A stretch of 64,000 bases of DNA from Nocardioidaceae bacterium (lineage in GTDB: Bacteria; Actinomycetota; Actinomycetes; Propionibacteriales; Nocardioidaceae). The stretch covers positions 2,405,827-2,469,826 of the forward strand of contig CP076053.1 in assembly GCA_018672315.1 (NCBI GenBank), read 5' to 3'. A model generated the notes under the pieces. It saw only the letters and a list, made by a program, of their open reading frames with translations. It had not been told where the DNA came from and searched no databases. How positions within the stretch are numbered: position 1 is the first letter of the stretch; each line of letters opens with the position of its first letter. Shown one piece after another: positions 16,870 to 26,139 of the stretch. The position numbers and the translations under genes were made by a program.

Positions 16870-17005
16870 CGGTGGATTGCGGTCACCGGGTGACTGCAAT
16901 CCACCGCGCTGATGCCGGCGTACGCCTCAGGCGGTCTTCGGGAACGGCACCCCGGTGCTCGCGTGGCAGCGGTAGCCCCACGGCACCTTGTGCAGGTACT
17001 GCTGG
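16870..17005. repeat. 136-bp direct repeat, copy 2 (at the intact msrA 3' end)
   Basis: Second copy of the segment at 16295-16430, 575 bp downstream in direct orientation. It contains the last 25 codons and stop of the intact msrA gene (16927-17005) and its terminator hairpin (16870-16906). The left arm of the hairpin is cut at exactly the repeat boundary, which suggests that this side is the newer junction. Confidence 0.95.
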
Positions 17006-17574
17006 TGCGGCTCCTCGGCGTAGAAGTACGTGCCCGCCGGAGCGATCTCGGTCGTGACGTCGCCGAGGTCGCGGCGGCGCAGCTCGGCGCCGTAGGTGTC
17101 CGCGAGCTCCTTCGCCGTCTCGAGCTGGGCGTCGGAGAAGGTGTAGATCGCCGAGCGGTACTGCGTGCCGATGTCGTTGCCCTGGCGCATCCCCTGGGTG
17201 GGGTCGTGCACCTCGAAGAACGTCTTCACCAGGTCCGCGTACGACACGATCGCCGGGTCGAAGACCACGCGCACGGCCTCGGTGTGCCCGGTGCGGCCCG
17301 AGCAGACCTCCTCGTACGTCGGGTGCGGGGTGATGCCGCCGGCGTAGCCGACCGAGGTCGACCAGACGCCGGGGGTCTTCCAGTAGATCTCCTCCGCGCC
17401 CCAGAAGCAGCCGAGGCCGAACACCGCGACGTCGAGACCCTCGGGGAACTCGTCGGTGACCAGGGGCGCGTCGAGCACCGCGTGGGTGGGGGGCAGCCGC
17501 CAGGGGCGCTCCGGGCGGCCGGGCAGCGCGTCGTCGCTGGTGGGGAGGGTGAGCTTCTTGCCGAGTCCGAACAT
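16927..17574 (-). CDS. msrA: Peptide-methionine (S)-S-oxide reductase MsrA
   Basis: Reduces the S-epimer of methionine sulfoxide in proteins and free methionine, using thioredoxin-type reductants, and so repairs oxidative damage. The catalytic Cys56 lies in [12 protein letters not shown]; the family motifs [16 protein letters not shown] and [19 protein letters not shown] follow in order. Length (215) fits the actinobacterial form with a 45-residue N-terminal extension. The ATG at 17574 is used. Its last 25 codons and terminator are duplicated beyond an inserted orphan gene, but the intact copy is complete. Confidence 0.96.
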   Translation of the reverse strand: MFGLGKKLTLPTSDDALPGRPERPWRLPPTHAVLDAPLVTDEFPEGLDVAVFGLGCFWGAEEIYWKTPGVWSTSVGYAGGITPHPTYEEVCSGRTGHTEAVRVVFDPAIVSYADLVKTFFEVHDPTQGMRQGNDIGTQYRSAIYTFSDAQLETAKELADTYGAELRRRDLGDVTTEIAPAGTYFYAEEPHQQYLHKVPWGYRCHASTGVPFPKTA

Positions 17575-17653
17575 GGGCTCATCCTCCCTCGCCGTCCAAC
17601 GCGGCCCAACCTGGATCGCGTCCGCGAGCGCCTCCGGGGGTTAGGCTCGAACG

Positions 17654-19036
17654 GTGACCACCCAGGAGTCCGAGCAGGCAGAGGACTCCTTCCGTGCGCG
17701 CGTACGCCGAGCCATGCGACCGCCGGACCGGCCCTCGGTCGTGGCGGCCCGCCGGGCGGAGCGTCGCGCCGAGCGCGAGGCCGAGCTGGAGGCCGAACGT
17801 GCCGCCGCTCGCGAGGCAGCCGACGAGGCCGCCGACGAGCGGCTCGCCGAGAGGCTCGCCGAGCGTGTCGCGACCCAATGGCAGTCCGCACGCGAGCGTC
17901 GCGCCGAGCTGAACTCGCCGCTGCCCATCGTCGACGGGCAGACGCGTACGGGGCGCGCCGAGGTGCCCATCGCGCTCGACACCGCCGCGGCCTGGGCCTG
18001 GCGTCTGCTGCTGATCGCGGTCGCCGCGGGGCTGACACTCTGGGGCATCTGGGTGCTCCGCGTCGTCACCGTGCCCGTCCTCATCGCCCTGCTGCTGGCA
18101 GCGCTGCTCAGCCCCGCCGTGGTGCTGATGCGCCGCCTGAAGCTGCCCAAGGCCCTCGCCGCGCTCCTGACCGTCGTCGGCGGGCTGGGCCTCGTCTCGT
18201 TGATGCTGACCTTCGTCGGCAGGCAGATCGCCGACGGCTTCTCCGACCTCTCCGCCCAGGTGGCCGCAGGCATCGGGGAGGTCGACGTCTGGCTGCGCAC
18301 GGGCCCGCTGGGACTCACCGACTCCCAGATCAGCGACGCGCTCGCCGAGGTGCAGCGCACCCTGACCGACGCCGACGTGCTCGACCGGGCCACCGACCTC
18401 ACCCTGCTCGTCGGGCACCTGCTCGCCAGCGCCGCCATCCTGCTGCTCGCCACCTACTTCTTCCTCGCCGACGGCGGCCGCATCTGGTCCTGGCTGGTGC
18501 GCCTGTTCCCCGGCGGCAGCCGCGTACGGGTCGACCGTGCCGGGCGGGTGGCATGGCACTCGGTGACCCAGTTCGTCCGCGCCACCGTCATCGTGGCCGC
18601 TGTCGACGCCCTCGGCATCATGGCCGTCGCGGCCCTGCTCGACGTGCCGCTCGTGCTGGCCCTCGGCGTGCTGGTCTTCCTCGGGGCGTTCGTGCCGGTC
18701 ATCGGCGCCTTCGTCACCGGGGTCGTGGCCGTGCTCGTCGCCCTGGTCGCCCAGGGGCCGGTGGTCGCGCTGCTGATGCTCGCCGGCGTCGTGGTCGTGC
18801 AGCAGGTCGAGTCGCACGTGCTGCAGCCGTTCCTGATGGGCCGGTTCGTCGCGGTGCACCCCCTCGGCGTGATCCTCGCGATCGGCGTCGGCGTGCTGCT
18901 GGCCGGCATCATCGGGGCCCTGCTCGCGGTGCCGCTGGTGGCCGCGCTCAACGCCGTGATCGTCGACTTCGGTCATCACCGCGAGCCCGACGAACCCTTG
19001 CCCGCCTCGGGGCCCCTGGCGGACGCGGCGGACTGA
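17654..19036 (+). CDS. AI-2E family transporter (PerM-type)
   Basis: A 460-residue integral membrane protein of the AI-2E/PerM family, whose members have been linked to export of signal molecules or to sodium/proton exchange. About eight membrane segments begin at residue 110. Before them is an unusual 80-residue hydrophilic N-terminal region rich in Ala, Glu and Arg (about 33-78) that should form a coiled coil. The long soluble loop with ADGFSDLSAQVAAGIGEV and the C-terminal QQVESHVLQPFLMGRFV are family-typical. Start GTG at 17654. It is followed by ilvA with one base between them. A second family member is at 23983-25128. Confidence 0.87.
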   Translation: MTTQESEQAEDSFRARVRRAMRPPDRPSVVAARRAERRAEREAELEAERAAAREAADEAADERLAERLAERVATQWQSARERRAELNSPLPIVDGQTRTGRAEVPIALDTAAAWAWRLLLIAVAAGLTLWGIWVLRVVTVPVLIALLLAALLSPAVVLMRRLKLPKALAALLTVVGGLGLVSLMLTFVGRQIADGFSDLSAQVAAGIGEVDVWLRTGPLGLTDSQISDALAEVQRTLTDADVLDRATDLTLLVGHLLASAAILLLATYFFLADGGRIWSWLVRLFPGGSRVRVDRAGRVAWHSVTQFVRATVIVAAVDALGIMAVAALLDVPLVLALGVLVFLGAFVPVIGAFVTGVVAVLVALVAQGPVVALLMLAGVVVVQQVESHVLQPFLMGRFVAVHPLGVILAIGVGVLLAGIIGALLAVPLVAALNAVIVDFGHHREPDEPLPASGPLADAAD

Positions 19037-19037
19037 C

Positions 19038-20297
19038 GTGGAGCTCACCGAGCCGGCAGTCGGCATCGCCGCTGAGCCCGCGGTCGACATCGCCGACGTG
19101 CTCGACGCGCGCCGCCTCCTCGACGGCGTCGCCGAGGTGACACCGATGCAGGAGGCGGGCTGGCTCTCACGCCAGGTCGGTGGGCGGGTGCTGCTCAAGT
19201 GCGAGAACCTGCAGCGCACCGGGTCGTTCAAGATTCGCGGGGCGTACACCCGGCTCGCACGCATGGATCCGGAGGTCCGCGCCGCCGGTGTCGTCGCCGC
19301 GAGCGCCGGCAACCACGCCCAGGGCGTCGCCCTGGCCGCGCGCATGATGGGCGTGAAGGCCGTGATCTTCATGCCGGAGGGGGCGCCGATCCCCAAGGAG
19401 CAGGCGACGCGCGGCTACGGGGCCGAGGTGCGGTTCGCCGGCGCGACGGTCACCGAGGCGCTCGAGGAGGCCGAGGCGTACGCGGAGGCGTCCGGCGCGA
19501 CCCTGATCCACCCCTACGACCACGCCGACATCGTCTCCGGTCAGGGCACCTGCGGCCTGGAGATCCTCGAGCAGTGCCCCGACGTACGCACCGTGGTCGT
19601 GCCGACCGGTGGGGGAGGGCTGCTCGCCGGCATCGCCACCGCTGTCCAGGCCCGGGCGCCGCAGGCGCGGGTGATCGGGGTGCAGGCGAAGGGTGCGGCG
19701 GCGTACCCGCTGTCGCTGGAGGAAGGCCGCCCCGTCCCCCTGGCGCAGATGAGCACGATGGCCGACGGCATCGCGATCGCCAGCCCGGGACGCATCCCGT
19801 TCGCCACGATCAGCCGTCGCGTCGACAGCATCGTCACCGTGAGCGAGGAGTCGCTGTCGGCGGCGCTGCTGATGCTGCTCGAGCGCGGCAAGGTGATGGT
19901 CGAGCCCGCGGGCGCCGTCGGCGTCGCCGCGCTGCTCGACGGCGAGCTCGACGTCGAGTTCCCCGCGGTGGTGGTGCTCTCGGGAGGCAACATCGACCCG
20001 CTGCTGCTGACCCGGGTGCTGCGCCACGGCCTCGCCTCGGCCGGGCGCTACGTCTACCTCCGCGCCCGTATCGCCGACGTGCCCGGCGGTCTCGTGGGAT
20101 TTCTCGAGGAGGTCGCCCGGTTGGCCGTCAACGTCATCGACCTCGACCACGAGCGCGTCAGCTCCAGCCTCGGCATCGACGAGGTCGAGGTCAGGCTCCA
20201 GGCCGAGACCCGGGGGCTCGACCACGCCGAGCGGGTGCTGGGTGCGTTGCGCTCGCGCGGCTACACCGTGGCGTACGACGGGCCGCCGTCGCAGTGA
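19038..20297 (+). CDS. ilvA: Threonine ammonia-lyase
   Basis: PLP-dependent enzyme that converts threonine to 2-oxobutanoate and ammonia, the entry to isoleucine synthesis or to threonine breakdown. Lys65 in TGSFKIRGAY binds PLP; the glycine loop is PTGGGGLLAG; SAGNHAQGVA is also present. The C-terminal 90 residues (SAGRYVYLRARIADVPGGL...) form a single ACT-like domain, the layout of the shorter catabolic/feedback forms, so biosynthetic versus catabolic use cannot be decided here. The GTG at 19038 follows the transporter stop directly. A hairpin at 20280-20306 ends the unit. Confidence 0.92.
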   Translation: MELTEPAVGIAAEPAVDIADVLDARRLLDGVAEVTPMQEAGWLSRQVGGRVLLKCENLQRTGSFKIRGAYTRLARMDPEVRAAGVVAASAGNHAQGVALAARMMGVKAVIFMPEGAPIPKEQATRGYGAEVRFAGATVTEALEEAEAYAEASGATLIHPYDHADIVSGQGTCGLEILEQCPDVRTVVVPTGGGGLLAGIATAVQARAPQARVIGVQAKGAAAYPLSLEEGRPVPLAQMSTMADGIAIASPGRIPFATISRRVDSIVTVSEESLSAALLMLLERGKVMVEPAGAVGVAALLDGELDVEFPAVVVLSGGNIDPLLLTRVLRHGLASAGRYVYLRARIADVPGGLVGFLEEVARLAVNVIDLDHERVSSSLGIDEVEVRLQAETRGLDHAERVLGALRSRGYTVAYDGPPSQ

Positions 20298-20306
20298 CGG
20301 CGGCCC
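20280..20306. terminator. Hairpin terminator between convergent ilvA and greA
   Basis: GGGCCGCCGTC (20280-20290) pairs over 11 bp with GACGGCGGCCC (20296-20306). The stop codon of ilvA lies in the loop and second arm. It can act for both convergent genes. Confidence 0.75.
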
Positions 20307-20333
20307 GGTCGCGGGGTGCTGCTCAGCAGCTGA

Positions 20334-20831
20334 TCAGGAGGTGTACGGCGTCGCGTCGACGATCTCGACGGCGAGCTCCTTGCCGTTGGGCGCGGTGTAG
20401 GTGACCGTGTCGCCCTTCGTCGCCCCGTCGATCGCGACGCCCATCGCAGACTGCGGGCTGTAGACGTCGATGTCGGACTCCCCGGCCATCTCGTGGGCGC
20501 CGAAGAGGAAGGTCTCGGTGTCGTCGTCACCGGCGAAGCGGATCGTGACCTTCATGCCGGCACGCACGGTGCCGTCGTCGTCGGGGGTCTCGCCGACCTG
20601 GGCGCGACGCAGCATGTCCTCGACCTGCACGATGCGGGCCTCGAGCTTGCCCTGCTCCTCGCGGGCGGCGTGGTAGCCGCCGTTCTCCTTCAGGTCGCCC
20701 TCGTCGCGGGCGGCGGCGATGCGCTCGACGATCTCGGTGCGCCGCGGACCCTTGAGGTCCTCCAGCTCCGCGACGAGCTTGTCGTGGCTGTCCTGGGTCA
20801 ACCAGATGGTCGACTCCTGCTGCTGGGTCAT
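20334..20831 (-). CDS. greA: Transcription elongation factor GreA
   Basis: Rescues backtracked RNA polymerase by stimulating cleavage of the nascent transcript. The 165 residues have the N-terminal coiled coil (about 15-80) with the acidic tip ARDEGDLKENGGYHAAREEQ, and the C-terminal FKBP-like domain ending in the typical SPQSAMGVAIDGATKGDTVTY part. The ATG at 20831 follows AAGGAG on the minus strand. The order greA, DUF4307, mca is conserved in many actinobacteria. The 234 bp upstream (20832-21065) hold no gene and presumably the promoter. Confidence 0.96.
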   Translation of the reverse strand: MTQQQESTIWLTQDSHDKLVAELEDLKGPRRTEIVERIAAARDEGDLKENGGYHAAREEQGKLEARIVQVEDMLRRAQVGETPDDDGTVRAGMKVTIRFAGDDDTETFLFGAHEMAGESDIDVYSPQSAMGVAIDGATKGDTVTYTAPNGKELAVEIVDATPYTS

Positions 20832-21065
20832 GACGGTTCTCCTTCGTCGCTGGGCCGGCTGACGCGTACGTCCGCCGGGGTGGTGCGTCCTGTCACGCAC
20901 GCCGTCGTCGGTGCCGGCTCCTGCGTAGGAGCGGCACGTCGCCGCGCATCGACCGGTGCCGATCGGTGGGCTGTCCGCGACGGCCCGGGACTCACGGCGG
21001 GTGGGACACCGTAGCAATCCGCCCCGGTAGGCGGCCACGTATCCGACCGACCTGTCTTCTACCCC

Positions 21066-21485
21066 TCAGCGGGCGCGCGGCTGGCCCGGGGCGGTGCAAC
21101 CGGTGGCGACGACCTGCACGGCGGGGCGCTCGGTGCGGATCGCCACGTCGAAGGTCGCGTCCTCCGGCTCACCGGGACCCAGGGTGAAGACCCGCTGCCC
21201 GACGGCCGAGTGGTCCTCGCCGTACGCCTGGACGATGCAGGTGGCCTCGACGCCGTCGTCGGCGCGGTCCACCAGCACGCTGGCGGTCGCCTCGTCGGGG
21301 GAGAGGATCTCGTACGAGCGGAGCTCCGAACGCACCTCCGGCACCGCGTGGAAGACCGCGACCCACGCCAGCCACCCCAGCCCCACGGCCGCACCGAGGC
21401 CGACGAGCACCAGGAGCAGCCGTCGCCGCCCCGGCTGGGGGGCGCCGTAGCGCTCGGCACGCAGGCCGGGGTCCATGGTGGTCAC
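21066..21485 (-). CDS. DUF4307 domain membrane protein
   Basis: A 139-residue protein with one membrane helix near 22-45 and an extracytoplasmic domain containing [18 protein letters not shown] and the C-terminal [12 protein letters not shown]. It matches DUF4307, a small actinobacterial family of unknown function found beside mca and greA. The start could be GTG 21485 or the internal ATG 21476 ([11 protein letters not shown]); the second fits the family better. Divergent from mca, with about 80 bp between them. Confidence 0.85.
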   Translation of the reverse strand: MTTMDPGLRAERYGAPQPGRRRLLLVLVGLGAAVGLGWLAWVAVFHAVPEVRSELRSYEILSPDEATASVLVDRADDGVEATCIVQAYGEDHSAVGQRVFTLGPGEPEDATFDVAIRTERPAVQVVATGCTAPGQPRAR

Positions 21486-21564
21486 GTCCTCAGTGTCCCA
21501 AACGCACCGTGACCGGGCCCGGGCCGAGCCGGGTGTGCCTCGTCACGCGCCTACGATGGAGAGC

Positions 21565-22593
21565 ATGTCCCTGCTCCGCCTGATGCACGTGCACGCCCAC
21601 CCCGACGACGAGTCGAGCAAGGGTGCGGCCAGCACGATCAAGTACGTCGACGAAGGCGTCGACGTGCACGTCGCGACCTGCACCGGCGGCGAGCGCGGGT
21701 CGATCCTCAACCCCGCGATGGACCGCCCCGAGGTGCTCGCGGACATGACGAACATCCGGCGCGCCGAGATGGAGCGGGCGCGCGACCTCCTGGGCGTACG
21801 CCAGGACTGGCTCGGCTTCGTGGACTCCGGTTGGCCCGAGGGCGACCCGAAGCCGCCGCTGCCCGAGGGGTGCTTCGCGGCGGTGCCGCTGGAGGAGTCC
21901 ACCGAGCGCCTGGTGCAGCTGATCCGCTCGTTCCGGCCGCACGTGGTCACCACCTACGACGAGAACGGCGGCTACCCGCACCCCGACCACATCCGCTGCC
22001 ACCAGGTGACGATGGCCGCCTGGGACGCAGCGGGTGACCCCGACGCGTTCCCCGACGCGGGTGAGCCGTGGCAGCCGGCGAAGCTCTACTACCACCACTC
22101 GTTCTCGAGGCAGCGCATGCTCGCGCTGCACGAGGCCATGACCTCGGCGGGCATCGAGTCGCCGTGGGCCGAGCGCCTCGAGCAGTGGAAGCCCGACCCC
22201 TCGCACGACGACCGCATCACCACACGGGTGCCGTGCGGGGAGTACTTCGACCGGGCCGAGCAGGCCCTGCTCGCGCACGCGACGCAGATCGACCCCGACG
22301 GCCACTGGTTCAGCTGCCCGACCGACCTGCGGGCGCGCACCTGGCCGACGGAGGACTACGAGCTCGTGGAGTCGAAGGTCGCCACCGACCTGCCGGAGGA
22401 CGACCTCTTCGCGGGCGTCCGGGAGTTCCTCGCCGCGCACGGCGACGTCAGCCCGGGGCGCGTGGACCGGTCGCCGGCGGGCACCGTGGGTCGACGGCCC
22501 TCGCCCCCCGCGGACCCCGCCGAGCGTGAGGCTCTGGCGGCGCGTGAGAAGCACGCGGCCGAGCACGGCGAGCAGGAGGAGAAGGCGTCATGA
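21565..22593 (+). CDS. mca: Mycothiol S-conjugate amidase Mca
   Basis: Zinc hydrolase that cleaves mycothiol conjugates of toxins and antibiotics, releasing a mercapturic acid for export. Zinc ligands are expected at His12 and Asp15 in [12 protein letters not shown] and His142 in [23 protein letters not shown] is also typical. The 342-residue length fits Mca rather than the shorter MshB deacetylase. ATG at 21565 is preferred; an ATG nine bases upstream is an alternative. It overlaps the next small gene by ATGA. The presence of mca shows that the organism makes mycothiol. Confidence 0.95.
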   Translation: MSLLRLMHVHAHPDDESSKGAASTIKYVDEGVDVHVATCTGGERGSILNPAMDRPEVLADMTNIRRAEMERARDLLGVRQDWLGFVDSGWPEGDPKPPLPEGCFAAVPLEESTERLVQLIRSFRPHVVTTYDENGGYPHPDHIRCHQVTMAAWDAAGDPDAFPDAGEPWQPAKLYYHHSFSRQRMLALHEAMTSAGIESPWAERLEQWKPDPSHDDRITTRVPCGEYFDRAEQALLAHATQIDPDGHWFSCPTDLRARTWPTEDYELVESKVATDLPEDDLFAGVREFLAAHGDVSPGRVDRSPAGTVGRRPSPPADPAEREALAAREKHAAEHGEQEEKAS

Positions 22594-22874
22594 CCGATCT
22601 CGTGAGCACGGTCGTCGCCGTGTCGGGCGTACGCCTGGAGAACCTCGACCCCGTGCCGGAACCCGCGGACGTCAACGCGGGCACCCTCGGCCTCCTCGTG
22701 CTGCTCCTGCTCGTCGCCGCCGTCGTGGTGCTCGTGGTGCTGATGAACCGTCAGCTCAAGCGGGTGAACCGCAAGAACGCGGAGGGGGCCTACGACGACC
22801 TCCCCGGCGCGAGGCGTACGCCGCACGACCGAGCCGGCGACCCCGGCGACACAGGCGGCGAGGGCCGGGACTGA
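22590..22874 (+). CDS. Small single-helix membrane protein coupled to mca
   Basis: A 94-residue protein with a short N-terminal region, one strong membrane helix at about 31-52 ([20 protein letters not shown]) and a charged cytoplasmic tail rich in Arg, Lys, Asp and Gly. The start ATG overlaps the mca stop by four bases, so translation is coupled. Similar small membrane proteins accompany mca in related genomes (from memory, not checked). No function can be given. Confidence 0.75.
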   Translation: MTDLVSTVVAVSGVRLENLDPVPEPADVNAGTLGLLVLLLLVAAVVVLVVLMNRQLKRVNRKNAEGAYDDLPGARRTPHDRAGDPGDTGGEGRD

Positions 22875-22877
22875 GTC

Positions 22878-23492
22878 TCAGGCTGCGCGCGTGAGCAGCA
22901 CCAGGCAGTCGTACGCCGTGGCGTGACCGTCGTCGGTGCGCACCTCGCGCCCGACCCGTCCGGCCGTCTCGACCTTCGTACGCGCCTCGGCGTCGGCGAG
23001 GTCGCCGAGCACGTCCTCGGCGGTGTAGAGCACCGCGGGGTCCTGCGGGCCGCCGTGACCGTCGGCGAGGTTGCTCGAGTCGTGCGCGACGACGAACAGC
23101 GTCCCCCCGGGGCGCAGCATCGTCAGGGCATTGCGCAGCGCCTCGCCGCGCGGGCCGGCTGCGAGCTGCAGGTAGGCGACGACCACCAGGTCGACCGGCT
23201 CGTCCGGTCGCCAGGTGCGGGCGTCGGCCTCGACGAGTTCGACGCGGTCGGCCACGCCGCGCTGCTCGGCGATCGACCGGGCCTTGTCCAGGCCCTTGCC
23301 CGAGAAGTCCACGGCCTGGACCGACCAGCCCTTCTCGGCCAGCCACACCGCGTTGCGGGCCTCGCCGGCAGCGAGGTCGACGGCCGAGCCGCAGGGCAGG
23401 TCGACGAGGTGCTCGGCGACGAACTGGTTCGGCCCGGCTGACCAGACCAGCTCGCTGCCGGCGTACCGCTCGTCCCAGTCGGAGGCGTCCAC
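22878..23492 (-). CDS. Class I SAM-dependent methyltransferase
   Basis: A 204-residue methyltransferase of the Rossmann class. Motif I is DLAAGEARNAVWLAEKGW (about 39-56), followed by VQAVDFSGKGL and the acidic residue of motif II, VELVEADARTW, and the LRPGGTLFVVAH motif. The N-terminus WDERYAGSELVWSAGPN is common to the Tellurite-resistance/TehB-like group. The substrate is unknown. It precedes the thioredoxin gene in map order but lies on the same strand downstream of it, so both may be co-transcribed. Confidence 0.87.
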   Translation of the reverse strand: MDASDWDERYAGSELVWSAGPNQFVAEHLVDLPCGSAVDLAAGEARNAVWLAEKGWSVQAVDFSGKGLDKARSIAEQRGVADRVELVEADARTWRPDEPVDLVVVAYLQLAAGPRGEALRNALTMLRPGGTLFVVAHDSSNLADGHGGPQDPAVLYTAEDVLGDLADAEARTKVETAGRVGREVRTDDGHATAYDCLVLLTRAA

Positions 23493-23540
23493 GCCGTCCT
23501 CATGCCCCGAACGGGCGTGCTCAGGCCTGCTCAGGCCTGC

Positions 23541-23912
23541 TCAGCCCTGCTCGGCCTGCTGGGACTCGATCTGGGACCGCACCTCGTCCATGTCGAGGTT
23601 CTTCACGCCGGTGATGACCTGCTCCAGCGCCGCGGGCGGCAGGGCGCCGGCCTGGCTGAAGACGAGGATGCCCTCGCGGAACGCCATCAGGGTCGGGATC
23701 GAGGAGATGTTGGCCGCGGCCGCGAGCTGCTGCTCGGACTCGGTGTCGACCTTGCCGAAGACGACGTCGCCGTGCTGCTCGGAGGCCTTGTCGTAGGTGG
23801 GCGCGAACTGCTTGCACGGGCCGCACCACTCCGCCCAGAAGTCCACCATCACGATGTCGTTGTCGGTGACGGTCTGCTCGAAGTCGGTGTAGGTGAGGTC
23901 GGTGGTGGCCAC
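23541..23912 (-). CDS. Thioredoxin
   Basis: A 123-residue thioredoxin with the redox pair Cys30/Cys33 in WAEWCGPCKQF and the cis-proline loop SSIPTLMAF. It reduces disulfides in cytoplasmic proteins and would be a natural electron donor for MsrA. The GTG at 23912 is preceded on the minus strand by GAGGAG at a good distance. It is slightly longer than E. coli TrxA because of a charged C-terminal tail (DEVRSQIESQQAEQG). Which of several thioredoxins this is cannot be told from the window. Confidence 0.93.
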   Translation of the reverse strand: MATTDLTYTDFEQTVTDNDIVMVDFWAEWCGPCKQFAPTYDKASEQHGDVVFGKVDTESEQQLAAAANISSIPTLMAFREGILVFSQAGALPPAALEQVITGVKNLDMDEVRSQIESQQAEQG

Positions 23913-23982
23913 GGGGGCTCCTCGGAGGTCTCGGGTCGGCCTTCCGGCCGCGTACACCCGCACAAGGCGTACGCGCCGCTCG

Positions 23983-25128
23983 CTATTCCTCGGCCGTCTC
24001 CTCATCCGCTGCGGTCGCGGCGGCGGGTTCGCTCTCGGGTCGGCGGCCGTCGGCGAGCTCGCTGAGGTAGCCCAGCACCACGGCCGCGGTCGCCGCCACG
24101 GGCACGCTGAGGAACGCGCCGATCACCCCGAACAGCGTCGAGCCGAGCACGATCGCCAGCAGCACGACCCCGGCGTGCAGACCGAGGCTGCGGCCCTGGA
24201 GCCAGGGCAGGAAGACGTTGCCCTCGAGCTGCTGCACGACCAGCACGATGACGAACACGATGATCGCGGCGACCACCCCGTTGCTGACCAGGGCGACGAG
24301 CACGGCGAGCGCTCCCACGGTGACCGCGCCGATGATCGGGGCGAAGGCGGCGACGAAGGTGAGCACGGCGAGGGGGAGCGCGAGGGGGACCCCGACGATC
24401 AGCAGTCCCACCCCGATCAGGATCGCGTCGAGCAGCCCGACGAGGGCCTGGGCGCGGATGAAGCCGCTGATCGTCACCCAGATCCGCCGCAGCAGCTCGG
24501 TGAGGTGGGCCCCGCCGGTGCGTCCCGCGAGGCGGTCGACCCAGGGGAGGAACCGGTGGCCGTCCTTCAGGAAGAGGAAGGCGAGCACCAGGGTGAGCAC
24601 CAGGTTGATGAGGAACCCGACGACGGCGCCGGCGGTCACCAGCAGCCCGTTCGCGATCTGGTCGGCACTGGCGCTGAGGCGGTCCTGGGCCTGGGTGACC
24701 ACACTGGAGAGCTGGTCGTCGGAGATGCTGAGCGGGCCGTCACGCAGGTAGCTGCGTACATCGTCGAGTCCGCGTGAGGAGGACTCGGCGAGGTCGGCCA
24801 CCTGGGGCGCGACGGTGGGCGCGATGACGCCGACGAAACCGGCGACCACGAGCAGTGCGGTCAGGATGCCGATGCCGGCGGCCGCGGCGTGGGGGAGGCC
24901 CCGGGCGTGCAGCCACGCGGTGAGCGGGTGCAGCACCGTGCACAGCAGGATCGCCAGCAGCACCGGCAGCAGGATGCTCCAGGTCACCGAGACCAGCAGT
25001 CCGAGCGCCACGAAGCCGACGGCCAGCACCAGGAGGTGGGCGGTCCAACGGGCGGAGGTGGCGAGGCCGCGGCCGATGCGCTCCTCGCGGGTGGCGTGCT
25101 CGGCCTGGTCCTCGGGTCGGTTCGGCAT
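23983..25128 (-). CDS. AI-2E family transporter (PerM-type), second copy
   Basis: A 381-residue membrane protein of the AI-2E/PerM family with about eight membrane segments. The soluble middle part has PQVADLAESSSRGLDDVRSY and LSASADQIANGLL; the end carries QQLEGNVFLPWLQGRSLGLH and a final acidic, Ala-rich tail. It lacks the long coiled-coil N-terminus of the paralogue at 17654. ATG at 25128 is used; upstream ATGs at 25137 and 25140 are possible. It diverges from the first zinc-knuckle gene, with about 110 bp between them. Confidence 0.87.
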   Translation of the reverse strand: MPNRPEDQAEHATREERIGRGLATSARWTAHLLVLAVGFVALGLLVSVTWSILLPVLLAILLCTVLHPLTAWLHARGLPHAAAAGIGILTALLVVAGFVGVIAPTVAPQVADLAESSSRGLDDVRSYLRDGPLSISDDQLSSVVTQAQDRLSASADQIANGLLVTAGAVVGFLINLVLTLVLAFLFLKDGHRFLPWVDRLAGRTGGAHLTELLRRIWVTISGFIRAQALVGLLDAILIGVGLLIVGVPLALPLAVLTFVAAFAPIIGAVTVGALAVLVALVSNGVVAAIIVFVIVLVVQQLEGNVFLPWLQGRSLGLHAGVVLLAIVLGSTLFGVIGAFLSVPVAATAAVVLGYLSELADGRRPESEPAAATAADEETAEE

Positions 25129-25235
25129 GAATACCATCATTCCCGCCCGCAGGCCCGTGAGCCGACCTATGGTCGATTCGAGGCTGATCGCGAGCGTGGG
25201 TCGCGGTCGAAACCAGGGGCGAGGGGGCCGTTGTC

Positions 25236-26015
25236 GTGTGGATCGTGCTGGGAGTCGTGACCGTACTGGTGGCCGTGGGGCTGCTGCGATGGTCGCAGCC
25301 GCTCCACCCGGCTGCCGTCGGGGTCGATGCCTGGGCAGCCGCCGCGCAGCGTCGTGCCCACCGTCGGCAGGCCGTACGCCGTGTCGCGGCGCAGCGACGG
25401 GCGGCCGTCCCGTCCCGCGTCCTGGCACCCGTCGCCGAGCAGGCGTCCCTGGAGCGTGACGACGTCATGGTCTCCGCCGTCGACGTCGTTCCGGCCGAGG
25501 GCACGACACCCGACCAGCTGGTGGACCGGCACCTCGACGGGGTCTTCGCCCACCTGCGGGCGGCTTCGCTCGAAGCTCCCGAGACCGTGGCCGTCGACCG
25601 GGCCGACACCAGGACGGCCGTCGTCGAGCCGGTCGAAATCCGGCCGGAGCCCGAGACCGAGCCCGCACCTGTCGAGGCTCTCGTGATCGAGCCCCTCGAG
25701 CCCATCGAGCACGGCGAGCTCCACGATGTCGCCGAGCCGGCGGCGGGTCCGGTCGACGAGCAGCGCGAGGACGACGAGACCTGGGAACGCGTGCTCGGCA
25801 TGCTGCGCCGCACCGAGGCCGGCGCGCCCGAGCCCGTCGCCGACGAGGCGCCGACGCCCGCACCGCGTCTGTCCGTCGTACCCGCCCAGCGCCAGGAGAG
25901 GGAGCCGGCTCCGGTGCTCGCGACCGTCGGCGCGCCGGCGAAGGTGCGACGCTGCGGCGTGTGCCGCGAGCCTGGGCACGACCGCCGACGCTGCCCGCAG
26001 GCGCAGGCCAGCTGA
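25236..26015 (+). CDS. Membrane-anchored zinc-knuckle (CCHC) protein, paralogue 1
   Basis: A 259-residue protein not assigned to any family I know. It has one N-terminal membrane helix (residues 1-18), a basic Arg/Ala-rich segment (about 35-62), a long acidic and proline-rich linker, a short conserved box DDETWERVLGMLRR (179-192) and, at the extreme C-terminus, a perfect CCHC zinc knuckle C240-x2-C243-x4-H248-x4-C253. The GTG at 25236 starts directly at the helix. The next gene encodes the same architecture. The predicted topology puts the knuckle in the cytoplasm, where it could bind RNA, DNA or protein (inference). Confidence 0.8.
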   Translation: MWIVLGVVTVLVAVGLLRWSQPLHPAAVGVDAWAAAAQRRAHRRQAVRRVAAQRRAAVPSRVLAPVAEQASLERDDVMVSAVDVVPAEGTTPDQLVDRHLDGVFAHLRAASLEAPETVAVDRADTRTAVVEPVEIRPEPETEPAPVEALVIEPLEPIEHGELHDVAEPAAGPVDEQREDDETWERVLGMLRRTEAGAPEPVADEAPTPAPRLSVVPAQRQEREPAPVLATVGAPAKVRRCGVCREPGHDRRRCPQAQAS

Positions 26016-26139
26016 GCAGCCGCCCGGACGACCGACCTCGTCACGCGCTCGGTCGTCGCTTCACCCCGCGTCGCCCGGTCGCTAACGTCTGCCCTGCACC
26101 ACCGCGGTGCTCGGGGGACGACGGATGGCAGGAGTGCGC

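Noticed and set aside
14455-16893. Plus-strand open frame of 812 codons
   Set aside because: Covers the GH2 gene, both strands of the msrA repeat and the orphan gene; composition is typical of antisense frames. GH2 catalytic residues on the minus strand settle the coding strand.
16912-19140. Plus-strand open frame of 742 codons running through msrA and the AI-2E transporter gene
   Set aside because: Out of frame with the transporter on the same strand and antisense to msrA; no domain signal.
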